Source: Toxonevra muliebris
Lineage: Eukaryota; Arthropoda; Insecta; Diptera; Pallopteridae
Reading direction: 5' to 3'
Length of the DNA: 64,000 nt
Assembly: GCA_963691655.1 (NCBI GenBank)
Contig: OY829329.1
Span: forward strand, 11,732,708 to 11,796,707
Shown one piece after another: positions 48,423 to 58,221 of this stretch. Within the stretch, counting starts at the first letter, position 1, and the number at the start of each line of letters is the position of its first letter. A program made the translations under genes and the position numbers. The notes beneath the pieces are model-generated. The model was not told the origin of the DNA. It saw only the letters and a list, made by a program, of their open reading frames with translations, and made no database searches.

Positions 48423-48700
48423 CTTCTGCACTCGTCACATAATGTGATAGCTCACACGATACCGTCATGCCATTTGATTTCATATGTAAGACGGAGTTTA
48501 CATTTGCAAAAAAATTGGCAGCTCGTGGCACAGAAAGTCTTTTTTGGAGTAAATTGCTGATGTAAATAGTAAAAAAAGAAACTTGCGTTTTGTCATGCAT
48601 ACCAATTTGCTCACTAAAATATTTCCTGAAACAAATTGCAGCAATTTGCTTCCAGATGTAAACTGCACCTAAAAATTCACTCCACTATAAATTTTCCTCA
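48423..48700. repeat. Repeat D, copy 2
   Basis: The left end (48423-48449) matches 32853-32879 at most positions. The right end (48674-48700) is identical over 27 bp to 33749-33775. The interior of about 225 bp is not shared. A short minus-strand frame (48385-48600) has no recognisable domain. Confidence 0.4.
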
Positions 48701-48949
48701 AAGAAAATCGTTTTCCTATTCTTCATTGAACATTTCTCTCTCTGTATTTGCAAAAAATTACGCAGAGAGGTCTAACTTCAACGAGTGCTCAACAGCAACT
48801 GGTTAGATTTGCTTCGTCGAAATGAAAACATAGCAGTAAGGTCTAAATGAGCTCTTGTGGGAATATAAATCAACCTTACCTTACTATTATTGCATACTTC
48901 ATGGCACAAAAGACAATTGAAGACTTAAGACAAGCTTTTTGCATCTATT

Positions 48950-50290
48950 CATCTTGTCTGCACAGACTTGATTTATTCCAAAATGGTCTCCTCTAATTTT
49001 CAACTACCTTGACTTGAGCTGCCTAAACTTGATCTGTTAGGATTTGATGTACTTAGATTTGAGCCTGCTTTAATTGCTTTATTTTTCCTCAAGTTAATCC
49101 ACCTAAACTTAATTTACCAAGACTTGATTTACTTAGACTTTATCAACCTAAACTAAGTCTGCCTAGACCTGATCTACCTAAACATTATCTACCTGGGGTT
49201 GACCTATCTAGATTTGAGGTACTTTAACTTGATCTAACTCAACTTAGTCAGCAGATCAATCTAGATTTTATCCGCCTAGACTTAAGTAACCTTAACTTAA
49301 TCTACTTGGACTTGATTTGCCTAGATTTGATTAACCTAGACTTGATCTGAGGATCAACCTTAACTTAATTAACCTAGACTTTGTCTTATATTTGATCTGC
49401 CTTGACTTGATCAATTTAGGCTTGATCTACCTAGACTTGATTCGCGTAATAACTGAGACTTGATTTATCTAGACTTTAACAACCTAAACTTTGCCTTCCA
49501 AGACTTAATCCGCAGATTAACTCATACTTGACCTACCTAAACTTGATCAACTTAGACTTGATCGACCTAGACTGAATTTACCTAGAATTGATTAACTTTG
49601 ACTTTATCTACAAAGATTTAATCCACAGATTAACTTACAGTTGATCTACCTAAAATTTATCTAACTAGACTTGATCCCAAAATCAACATAGACTGGAAGT
49701 ACTTAGACTTGATCTACCTAAAATTGATATGTTTAGACTTGAGCTACTTCAACTTTAGATTGATTTTATCCTCATATCAACCTGGACTTGATTTACATAG
49801 ATTTTATCTGCCTAGACTGAAGCTACCTTAAGTTGATCTACCTGAACTTTATTTGCCTAGATTTGATTAACCTAGACTTGATCTGAAGATCAACCGTAAC
49901 TTCATCTAGCTAAACTTTACCAATCAAGACTTAATCCGCAGATTAACTTCTAGTTGATCTACCTTGACTTGATCAACTTAGACTTGATCTACCTAAACTT
50001 AAGCAACCTAGACTTTATTTTTCCTAGAACTGATCTACCTAAACTAGATCAACCTAAACTTTAGCAACTAAAACTTAATCCGCAAACTAATTTAAACTGG
50101 ATATACCTAAAATTTATGTACCTATACTTGATATGCAGATCCACTTGATCTACCAAAAATTTATCTGCCTAGACTTGAGCTGCCATAACTTTTGATTACT
50201 TTGAAGATCCGCCGATCAACCTGGGCTTGATCTAACTAGATTTGAACTACCTCGACTTGATCAACCTAGACAGAATTTTTATTAACCTAA
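48950..50290. repeat. Diverged CTTGATCTACCTAGA minisatellite, ~1.3 kb
   Basis: Units close to CCTAGACTTGATCTACCTAAACTTGATCAA recur with an effective period of about 15-18 bp. The TTGATCWACCTARAC phrasing continues throughout, with frequent indels. Longer phrases such as AAGACTTAATCCGCAGATTAACT recur at about 49500, 49610 and 49927, showing block duplications. Confidence 0.85.
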
Positions 50291-50961
50291 TCTACCAGGA
50301 CATGAGACTAAATTGCTAAAAAACAAAAAACTAAAAGTCTCTTCTATCCTTGCACAAATATAACAACTTGAATGAATGCGAAAAGTTTGGCCTAGGCCCT
50401 CAATAGATGGCTTCTCATACAAATGTGAGAATAAGCGAGCAGATAGTGTATTCGCTAATACATCTAAGTAACGGTTATAAATAAGATTTGTTCGTTTAAC
50501 TTTCAAAAATAGTAAATTAATAACTAAAAAAATTTCTATCTATCATTTTCAAGTACAGTGGGAAATAATTTAAATATTTTGCGTGTATAACAACAATCAA
50601 CCAAAACATTGCATGATTTCCACTTAAGTCAATACGATGAGGATGAGGATGTGGTGTGGTGTGGTGTGGTGTGGTGTGGTATGATGTGATGTGATAAAGG
50701 TAAAGTGAGGAGATACCAATCAGAGAAATTTCAGCTTATGCATGCATACTGAGTTCACCTCATTCATTATCTTCATTACTCCATTTGCACATTGCAGTTT
50801 GCTGGCTGTTGCTTGCAAATCCCTTGGGCAACATTGTCCCTCCCGCATTATACAACGAAAATTTTGTATAATTTGCAGTTGACCGTAATGGCAGAATAGA
50901 ACAATGAAATACCACTACCATCACCAACATCATCACAACACCACAAAATAACAGCAATCTC

Positions 50962-50994
<33 letters not shown>

Positions 50995-52030
50995 TGTGTT
51001 AGAAACATAAAGAGCAATAATAACAACAGCAACAGCAACAACAACATCAACCATAACAGCAACAAAAAGCACTCAAGTGACCAAAATGGGAAGACCGCAA
51101 TAAACGCACGAATGCTTCAAATCAAAGAAGCAATAATTAACATTAAAAGCAAAATATACGTATACATAGCATTATTAAGCAAAGCCAGCAACAACAACAA
51201 AAACAATAGAATAATGCACAAATTTGCATGCACCAGAAATTAGGAGATACGACGTCACATACCATAGAAAGCTAGAGAGAGAGAGAGAGAGAAAGAGAGA
51301 TAACTATTACAATTATAACTATTTCGCACTCGAAATAAACATAAAACCGCAATTAAGATTAAAAAAAAAATATCTGGTAGATAAAAAAAGAGACACAAAT
51401 TGAGTATCACAAAAGCTTGAAGCTTGATGGAACTCTGAGAGTAAGACCACCACAAATAATATATTACAAGAGTGAGAGAAATAATATATGCATAGCAAAA
51501 AATATTTTCTCTGACAGAGATGTGATATGATGCGGTCTTTTTGTGTTGTATTTATGTTAGTTATATAGTTCTTTGTGTGTGTGTGTGTGTGTGTGTGTCT
51601 GTATTATTTTCACAGTTGGATTTTAGTTTTTGCAAGAAGAGAGTATTTGGAATGAAGAGAGTACAATGAAATGGCGGTGTCTGTCAGTCATCATGTCATA
51701 AAACTAACCTAATTAACCTGAGTTTGCGGTTTGTCAATTAGACTGTGCAACTGTAGCAAAGTAAGAAACAAATAAACAAAAAAAAATTAAAAATAAAATT
51801 TGCGGTTTTTCTTTTGCTTTAAATAGTTGAAGAAACGGAAATATGCTAGTAAATTGAAGGGGGAAAAACGATATAAAAAAGCGAGAGAAAAAAGCGCAAA
51901 TGTTTTTAAAACTGAGATTTGAAGAAATAATCAGAATGACAGATACAGAATGACGCAAAATTCATCATTCCATTAAAATATGCTCTCGATTTTGCAAATG
52001 GCGTTTTATGTCAGTGCGATGTTGACATTT
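50291..52030. other. Non-coding DNA with microsatellites
   Basis: The stretch includes a (GTGTG)n-type pentamer (GGTGT) at about 50651-50680, (GT)n at about 50963-50992, CAA/CAG triplets at about 51020-51065, (GA)n at about 51271-51293 and (GT)n at about 51574-51598. Open frames over these are low-complexity. No gene is supported. Confidence 0.6.
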
Positions 52031-52035
52031 GTTAA

Positions 52036-52726
52036 CCTTTTCGCGATCTTTTAAAAACTATCCAATCAATTTTTATAAATTTAGGATTTTCCGAAAAAGA
52101 ATTGCTGGCTCTTTAATTTCAATTAAAAAAATTTACAAATATTTTTCTTTTTAATAACGATACTGCAGCAGTTTAAAGTGAAAAATTTGAATTTTTTTTT
52201 TTTTGTTAATTTCAAAATTGTGAAATTTTTACAAAATTATTCCAAATACTCCAAATTTTTAATATGTTGTGGAAAAAACTATTTACTCCCATATTTTTTA
52301 ATTTTTGTTTAATTTTTTGGAAATACAAGTTTTGCTATGGGTCACCGGTGACCCTAAAATTTTCAAAGGAAACTTTTAACAATTTTTTACAACGAAATGG
52401 AAGTTGAAGAATGCGAGTCTGGACTCGGTTTTGCCCTATCGGTTTAAGTTTCCTTACGGTCAAAAAAGGGTTAACTGAAAAATTAATATTAAGTTACTTT
52501 GTCTATCTTTAAAAAAAATACCTAATAAAAATGTACAGAAAAAGTTCATTAAAAATTCCCATTGAGGATCACTGGGTCACCGGTGACCCATGAAAGTTCA
52601 AACCTTTAAAGGCACAAAATGTCTGTTTTGGTCAAAAATTATAGAAAGAGCAATAAGGGTCAGACAATACGAATCCGGATTCGGTTTTTCGTTATCTCTT
52701 CTGGTTTTTCTATGGTACCGAAAGGG
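52036..52726 (-). mobile_element. TTAA-flanked palindromic-core repeat, copy C
   Basis: TTAA flanks both ends (52032-52035 and 52727-52730). On the minus strand it starts CCCTTTCGGTACCATAG at 52726, with a second unit start (TTAACCCTTTTTTGACCGTA) 256 bp in, at 52474. It carries two perfect palindromes: TGGGTCACCGGTGACCCA at 52573-52590 and GGGTCACCGGTGACCC at 52339-52354. About 300 bp of AT-rich tail follows before the far terminus CCTTTTCGCG. It aligns with copies A and B over both unit starts. Confidence 0.7.
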
Positions 52727-52794
52727 TTAAGAAAACCGTGGATTTCTTTGCGTATCCCAGACATTTCCGTAGGAGGTGGCTTTAAATCGTCTCA

Positions 52795-53690
52795 TAGAAT
52801 TTATGAGATTTTTGACGTTAATGGGGGATGGGATGGGGGAAGGTAGAAGGTTTATCCCCAAAAGTCTACCAAGGATCCGCTACAGATGTCAAATGATTTC
52901 CTAATATTCATGACACACAGACCTTGCATTCAACTCCAATTCATCTGCTATCATTTCTTTGATCAATTTTGGATTTTTGAAAATTTTAACCTTCACCAAG
53001 GCCACATTTGTATCATCAGTCAAAAATGCTGTCTTGTTGTAAAGGATGGATTTGCAGTTTTTGTGTTTTATACTATGAACTGCTATTTGGTTTCCAGGTC
53101 TTAAAGAATCCAACTTTATCAGCTGTTATGATTTTATTAAAGGTTACAAATTTTGTCAGAAAAAATATATATGAGACATTCTCTGTCAACGGGAGATCCC
53201 CCTCCCTCCCCTGCAAAAATTTGGTTAAGGTATTTTACGGCTCTTTATCTCTAGTTTCAAATGCCGCATCACCTTTGTTGATTCGACATGATGGCGGACC
53301 AATATGGCGGCTGAAAGCCTACGACCCCACCCAATAATTTTGTCAAGCCTACGTTTACCCAAGTCATCATAAAAGAACAGGTAAAGCCTTTTATCGTCTC
53401 CCAAAATTCATGAAACCCAACGAGCAGATTTGTTCGGGCATCCTAGACACTAGCAGATTCGTATATTTCCGAAATCTCTTCAGCGGTTTTGAATTTTTCG
53501 TTTCATCAAATTATATGAGACTTATCGTTAATAGGGGTAAAGGGGGAAGAAGGGAGAGGATTTTTCCCAAAAATCTCCTCTAAGGTTGGTTTGTTAACCT
53601 CAATGTTTTTTAATATTTGTAATACAGACTTTCTTAAATTTATCTTCCACCAGGGCAACTTTTGAATTGTCAGTCGAAGATTTTGCGCAG
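52795..53690. repeat. Diverged ~355-bp tandem repeat
   Basis: Segments starting near 52797, 53168 (partial) and 53510 share the order 'ATGAGA...GTTAA(T/C)GGG...GGGGGAAG...CCCAAAA.TCT.C...CAGAC.TT...ACCTTC(A)CCA(A/G)GGC.AC.TTTG.AT..TCAGTC'. The open frames at 52619-53337 read across these and contain no domain. Confidence 0.5.
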
Positions 53691-53692
53691 CA

Positions 53693-53879
53693 TTAGGTTA
53701 AGTTAGTTTAGGTTAGGTTAGATTAGGTTAAGTTAAGTTAGGTTAGGTTAGGTTAGGTTAGGTTAGGTTAGGTTAGGTTAGGTTAGGTTAGATTAGGTTA
53801 AGTTAAGTTAGGTTAGGTTAGGTTAGGTTAGGTTAGGTTAGGTTAGGTTAGGTTAGGTTAGGTTAAAAAAAAAAAAAAA
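53693..53879. repeat. TTAGG telomere-type array plus A-tract
   Basis: About 34 units of TTAGG are present (53693-53865), some changed to TTAAG or TTAGA, followed by about 15 A. The phrase GATTAGGTTAAGTTAAGTTA occurs twice, at about 53720 and 53789, showing an internal duplication of about 70 bp. The A-tract lies at the high-coordinate end. No LINE coding sequence is recognisable next to it, unlike at 30.2 and 33.0 kb. Confidence 0.9.
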
Positions 53880-56415
53880 GGTCAAAGAGGAGATATGTGC
53901 ACGCCTTTGAAAACAGTCACATTCTTGGAAAGTTTGCAGACTGGCTTGAGTTGACGTCGAAATTCATGGAGAGTGACAAATCCAATTTCTAGCTATATTG
54001 CAGATGGGATTTCTACCGCCTTTTTAATCTCTAATTTTTTCTTTTTTTTTGTCCACATTTTTACAAATCTGCTTGAAATTTTAATTAAAAAAATTGTGGA
54101 TTTTTCAAAAAAACAAAAACTAGTAAAATACCAGCAACTTAACGAACTTTTATTAACACCTTTGCAGAGCATTTTCAGAGGCTAGACTGCAGTATACCTG
54201 GCACTTTAAGGTTGAAAATTTTTTCGCTATTTAACACCTACAAATCGAAGACGAAACAAATTTTCCACTTGTGGAGAAAGTTCCTTCTACGGAGATGCTT
54301 GCTTAGGCTTGAAGAGAAGCTTTCAATCAAGATTCTTTTTCAGAAGTTTTTAATATCGGCGTTTCAATTCTAAAGTTAAGAAAATTTCCGAAATAATGTC
54401 ATGAAAATTTTTTCCTACGAAATGTTTCCAAATTTCAATTTAAAATCATAAACCTAGAAGCATTTAATCATCAAGCAAAACTGACAACAACAGCAGCAAG
54501 AACACATCAATAACCACAAAAACGGCAGAGCAATGAAAATCCGACCAAATAATTTTGCAAATCACACTTTGAAAATTTTTGTGCAATTATTTCAAATTCG
54601 AGCTCATTTTGAAGTCTAATCACGCGACAGACCAACAAAAAGCAAAACAAAAAAAAAAAATAAACCGAAAAGTGGGAGGAATAAGTGCGTGTTTATATGT
54701 CTCAAGCGGCGATTCAAACGCGCACTCAACGATTATGAAAGAGGAAGAGGAGGTGAATGGAGGCATACACCGTACGTACATACGTACCAACTCATATGTA
54801 CTACATACCATACATCGCCAACAACAGAAAACAGAAAATCAGAAAACGCGCAATATTTATCGTTCTTGGTTATAGTACAACGAATGTAGCTAAACGAATA
54901 AATGTGCGATGGATGGCAATAGTAACAGTAACAACAACAACAACAGCAACTGGGAAATGTGAAATGAAATCATTGCTAACGGCTGTTGCCGACACTTTCA
55001 GCCGTTTAGTCGCCAACACGATATAATTGTTGATGCTAAGGAGGGGGGGAAAGAGACAGAACGAGAGAGAGAGAGAGAGAGAGAAGGGTATAGATGGCGG
55101 GTTGGGTGAGGAGGCGAAGGTTGAAGAGGGAGAGCAAACACACACTTAAAATGCATGAAATGAAAAAAAAAAAAATAATTTTAAATTGAACAAAGCAGAA
55201 CAACGTGAATGCAATTAAATACACTCAGCAACAGCAGCAACCAACACAACAACAATAGCAATAGAGTATTAAATAAGCGCGCGGCTGGTGCGTTATAGTG
55301 CAGCAATTGTTGCTGCTTGCAAATTTTTTTATAATGCACAATGCAAAATATAGAACGGGGAGGGAGAAAGACAGAGAGACACAGACGAATGGGCAAATGC
55401 AAATAGGTGCTGAATTCTGAATGCAATTTGGCAAGACAATGGAAAATCGTCGCGTCGTCATCGTCAGCGTAGTCATTGGTTGCATGTGTTGCTGTTGCAG
55501 CGTACAGAATTCAATGAAACCCCAATTTTTTCCAGCATTCGTTTATTCACTGCTGTTGTTGTTGTTGCAATTGTATATTATTATTGTCGTTGTTGTTTCG
55601 CTGGTCTTGCTGTTATTGCTTGCTTTAGTTTGATTATGATAAAATTAGACAATTTTAAATTGCATTTAATTAAAATCGTTTAATCGTCAACTGTTTGAAC
55701 ATTTGCTGCTGCTGCTGCTGCCGCTTGCTTGAAAGCAATTGTTTTTGCTTGCGTTTTTAGAGGTGTAGCTGTCAGTAGCTAAGTAAGTTAGGAAGAGGAA
55801 CGTGCTGTGCCGTGCCGTTCCATTCCGTGTCGGCTGCAAATTTTCGAGATCAAATGTGATTTTGTTATGTAAGTTTCTATATTTGTTTTTTTTTTTGTTG
55901 TTGTTATATTTGCAGATACTCGTAAAATGACGTGAATGAAATTTTAATTTAATGGGCAATTAGTTTTATTTTTTTTTTATTTTCTCTATGTACAATTAAT
56001 TTTAACGTTTTCTATTTGTTTTATTGTTATTTTTCTTATTCATTAATTTTCAAAAATTTATTATTTTATAGAACTATTTCAAGTAGATCGATGCTGGGGG
56101 ACATAAATAACAATTTGATAGATGTTAAGTTAAATTTATGAGCTTATTAGTAAAAGCAAAAGGAGAAGGCAGTAAAAATTTCTCCCCACAGAAAATCATA
56201 ATTAATTTTTGAACTTCAAAAATTTGTCAGTGGTGGCAAAATTTCTTTAGATAATTTTACCGATTTTAATATTAATTGAAAAATGTATTTCTGCGCTGAA
56301 TTCTGTGCTTCTAAGTATCCGGACTTTTGTAGGTCCGGATAACCAAGGCAGATCCGGATACAAGATTCGAATTATCTGGGTCTAGACAGTGGTGAGGAGA
56401 CGTAATAAAAACAAT
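53880..56415. other. Non-coding DNA with triplet and GA repeats
   Basis: The stretch holds CAA/CAG triplets near 54485-54500, 54928-54950 and 55228-55262, (GA)n at about 55062-55083, GTT/GCT triplets near 55550-55622 and 55704-55725. The many short open frames (for example 55421-55633, very Leu/Val-rich) follow these repeats. I do not support any of them as genes, although triplet-rich sequence of this kind also occurs in fly 5' UTRs. Confidence 0.45.
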
Positions 56416-56419
56416 TGGT

Positions 56420-57272
56420 GTGGAAAAAAGGGGGAGAAAGGGGGTATCCAGAACGGAAAGGGAGAGGGGGGAGAGGGGGTTGAGGAATGGGAATGAGAAA
56501 GAGTGTAAAGGAGAAACTGTAAAAGGAAGAAAGATTGTAAAGGAGAAAAAGAGGAATGGAGAAAAAGAGAAATGGAGAAAAAGAGGAAAAGGAAAAGAGG
56601 GGGATGGAGACAGAGGGGGGTGGGGACAAAGAGGGAGTGAAACTGAGGGGGAAAACTGAGAGGGAGAGAGATAGAAGTGGAGTGGATAGAGGGAGGGGGG
56701 GAGACGGTAGTAGTGACTGAAACAGAGAATGACAGAAAGAAGGGGAAAGGAAAAAAGAGAGGGTGAAAAAAGAGAGAGAAGGAGAACAGGGGTGGGGAAA
56801 AAAGAGAGTGAAAAGAGAAAAGATAGAGAGGGAGTGAAGAAAAAAAGAAGGCGAAGAGAATTGGAGGGGAAAAAGGGGAGAAAAAGTGAGAGGCAGAAAA
56901 AACTAGAGAGACAAAGAGGGGAAAGCGAAGGAGAACAGGATAATACAAAAAATTAGTTGGAAAGAAAAAAGGGTAAAAGAAAAGGGGCGAGAAAGAGGAC
57001 AGCGAAAGAAAAAGGAAGCAGAAAGAAAGAAAAGCAGTGAAAAGAGAGAGGGCGGAAATAAAAGAAATCTGAGAAAAGAGAGAGAGTGGAGAAGATGAAA
57101 TGAGAGAAAGATGTTGTGTGACAGCGGGGAATACAATAAACAAGAGAAAGAGGAAATAAGAGGAAATCTGGTAGGATAAAGAGAAGGTAATGAAACGGGA
57201 AGAAAAAGTTGCAGAGGAGAAGAAAGAGAATAAGAGACGAGGATAGAAAGGAGGAAAGTGAAGAAGGATGCA
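56420..57272. repeat. Polypurine (GGA/GAAA-rich) tract, ~0.85 kb
   Basis: The + strand is almost entirely purine, made of irregular GAGAGGGGGA, GAAAAAGAGG and similar words with scattered T. No fixed unit is visible. The long minus-strand frame (56382-57143) is a Phe/Ser/Leu/Pro reading of the complementary pyrimidine strand and is not a gene. Confidence 0.85.
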
Positions 57273-57404
57273 GGTTAGGAGCTATATTATTGACAGTCCT
57301 TTCAAAAAGAGCGTGTACGGTCCAAGTCGTTCAAAAAATGCCCCAATCAAAAAAAAAAAAAAAAAATCCCAAATTTTTTTTTAAACATTTTATTGTTCAA
57401 AACT

Positions 57405-57536
57405 GCCTCGGTGTTCTAGTGGCAGCATGCTAGACTATCGTTTTAGGGGTCCCGGGTTTGATTCCCGGCAAGGGCATGGCTGTATGCCCATCAACTCAGC
57501 ACGATGACTTATTATTATTATTATTATTATTATTTG
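57405..57536 (+). mobile_element. tRNA-derived SINE with (ATT)n tail
   Basis: The A-box region is TTCTAGTGGCAGCATGCTAG and the B box is GGGTTTGATTCCC (about 57452-57464), followed by CGGCAAGGGCATGGC. After about 40 bp of body the element ends in an ATT run (about 57508-57535). It is the same family as the relic at 4425. The acceptor stem does not pair, so this is a SINE and not a tRNA gene. Confidence 0.75.
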
Positions 57537-57725
57537 AAGGAAGGACGACTCGAAAGTCAGGCACTGCGACCTATAAGATCTTTTGTACCAAAGCCCCAAG
57601 AAAGAAAGAAAGAAAGGAAGGGAGAAAGAAAGATAGATAAGAAACATACCCAAGCCGAGAATCGAACTCGGGTCTCCAGAAACAAGAGTCTGGCACTCTT
57701 CCACTAGACCACAGTGGCGATGGTA
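57537..57725 (-). mobile_element. tRNA-derived SINE, second family, reverse strand
   Basis: On the minus strand the head reads GTGGTCTAGTGGAAGAGTGC (A box) and GAGTTCGATTCTCGG (B box, about 57656-57670), with an anticodon-like stem CCAGA/TCTGG. Downstream on the minus strand lies a (TTTC)n run (57600-57632) and then a body to about 57540. It faces the SINE at 57405 tail to tail. Confidence 0.7.
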
Positions 57726-57970
57726 GGACCTACAGTTTAACGCCGATTCCGAACGGCTATGTGGCAATTTTTATCAGCTCGGTGGTTTTGCCACTACCAA
57801 CCAAGGTGTGTACTTGTACACATTCTTATAATTCTCATCCACTTCATATCGATAGTGAATATAAGAAGTTTCTGAGAATTAACCACCAGACCAAGACGGG
57901 AATCGAACCCGCAACCTTCTGGATGAAAGTCTAGTGCACTATCCACTAGACTATCGAGGTCGTCAGGCCC
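57722..57970 (-). mobile_element. Glu-tRNA-derived SINE, reverse strand
   Basis: On the minus strand from about 57966, CGATAGTCTAGTGGATAGTG (A box), then CTAGACTTTCATCCAGAAGG (anticodon region) and GCGGGTTCGATTCCCGTCTT (T arm with B box) follow tRNA-Glu(UUC) closely, including the TTC at the anticodon. The acceptor and anticodon stems are no longer paired well. The body ends in GCCGTTCGGAATCGGCGTTA and AACTGTAGGTCC, wording I associate with the 3' domain of several dipteran SINEs (from memory). It abuts the SINE at 57537-57725. Confidence 0.75.
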
Positions 57971-57982
57971 GATGACTTACTA

Positions 57983-58219
57983 CACTCAGAAAAAAATCAC
58001 ATGGAATCAATATGAAAATCCTACTATTTCAATAGGATTTGGTCAATGGTATTTTCCCATAATTTTAATAGTTTTTAGAATATCATTTTTGATATAATTT
58101 AGCTATATTATGGTATATCTTATTGATTTAATGGTACAGTCCTATTGATTTCATGCTGTTACACTATTAAAAAGTAATGCGACGTTTTTCATGATTAATG
58201 GGATATTTTTTTCTGAGTG
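57983..58219. mobile_element. TA-flanked MITE (Tc1/mariner type), 237 bp
   Basis: The termini CACTCAGAAAAAAAT and its inverted copy match perfectly over 15 bp. TA lies outside both ends (57981-57982 and 58220-58221). The interior is A+T-rich with no open frame. It lies 13 bp from the Glu-SINE, completing a cluster of four small elements in about 0.8 kb. The perfect ends suggest a comparatively recent insertion. Confidence 0.85.
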
Positions 58220-58221
58220 TA

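Noticed and set aside
52619..53337. Several overlapping open frames of 70-109 codons
   Set aside because: They read across the end of a TTAA element and a ~355-bp diverged tandem repeat and are not consistent between repeat units.
53693..53879. Chromosome end or true telomere
   Set aside because: The tract is interstitial with ordinary sequence on both sides, and flies do not use TTAGG telomeres; a LINE-tail origin fits better.
56382..57143. 253-codon minus-strand frame rich in Phe, Ser, Leu and Pro
   Set aside because: It reads the pyrimidine strand of the polypurine tract and has no organised domain.
57405..57970. Functional tRNA genes
   Set aside because: A and B boxes are good, and one copy is clearly Glu-tRNA-like, but acceptor stems do not pair properly and SINE bodies with simple-repeat tails follow.
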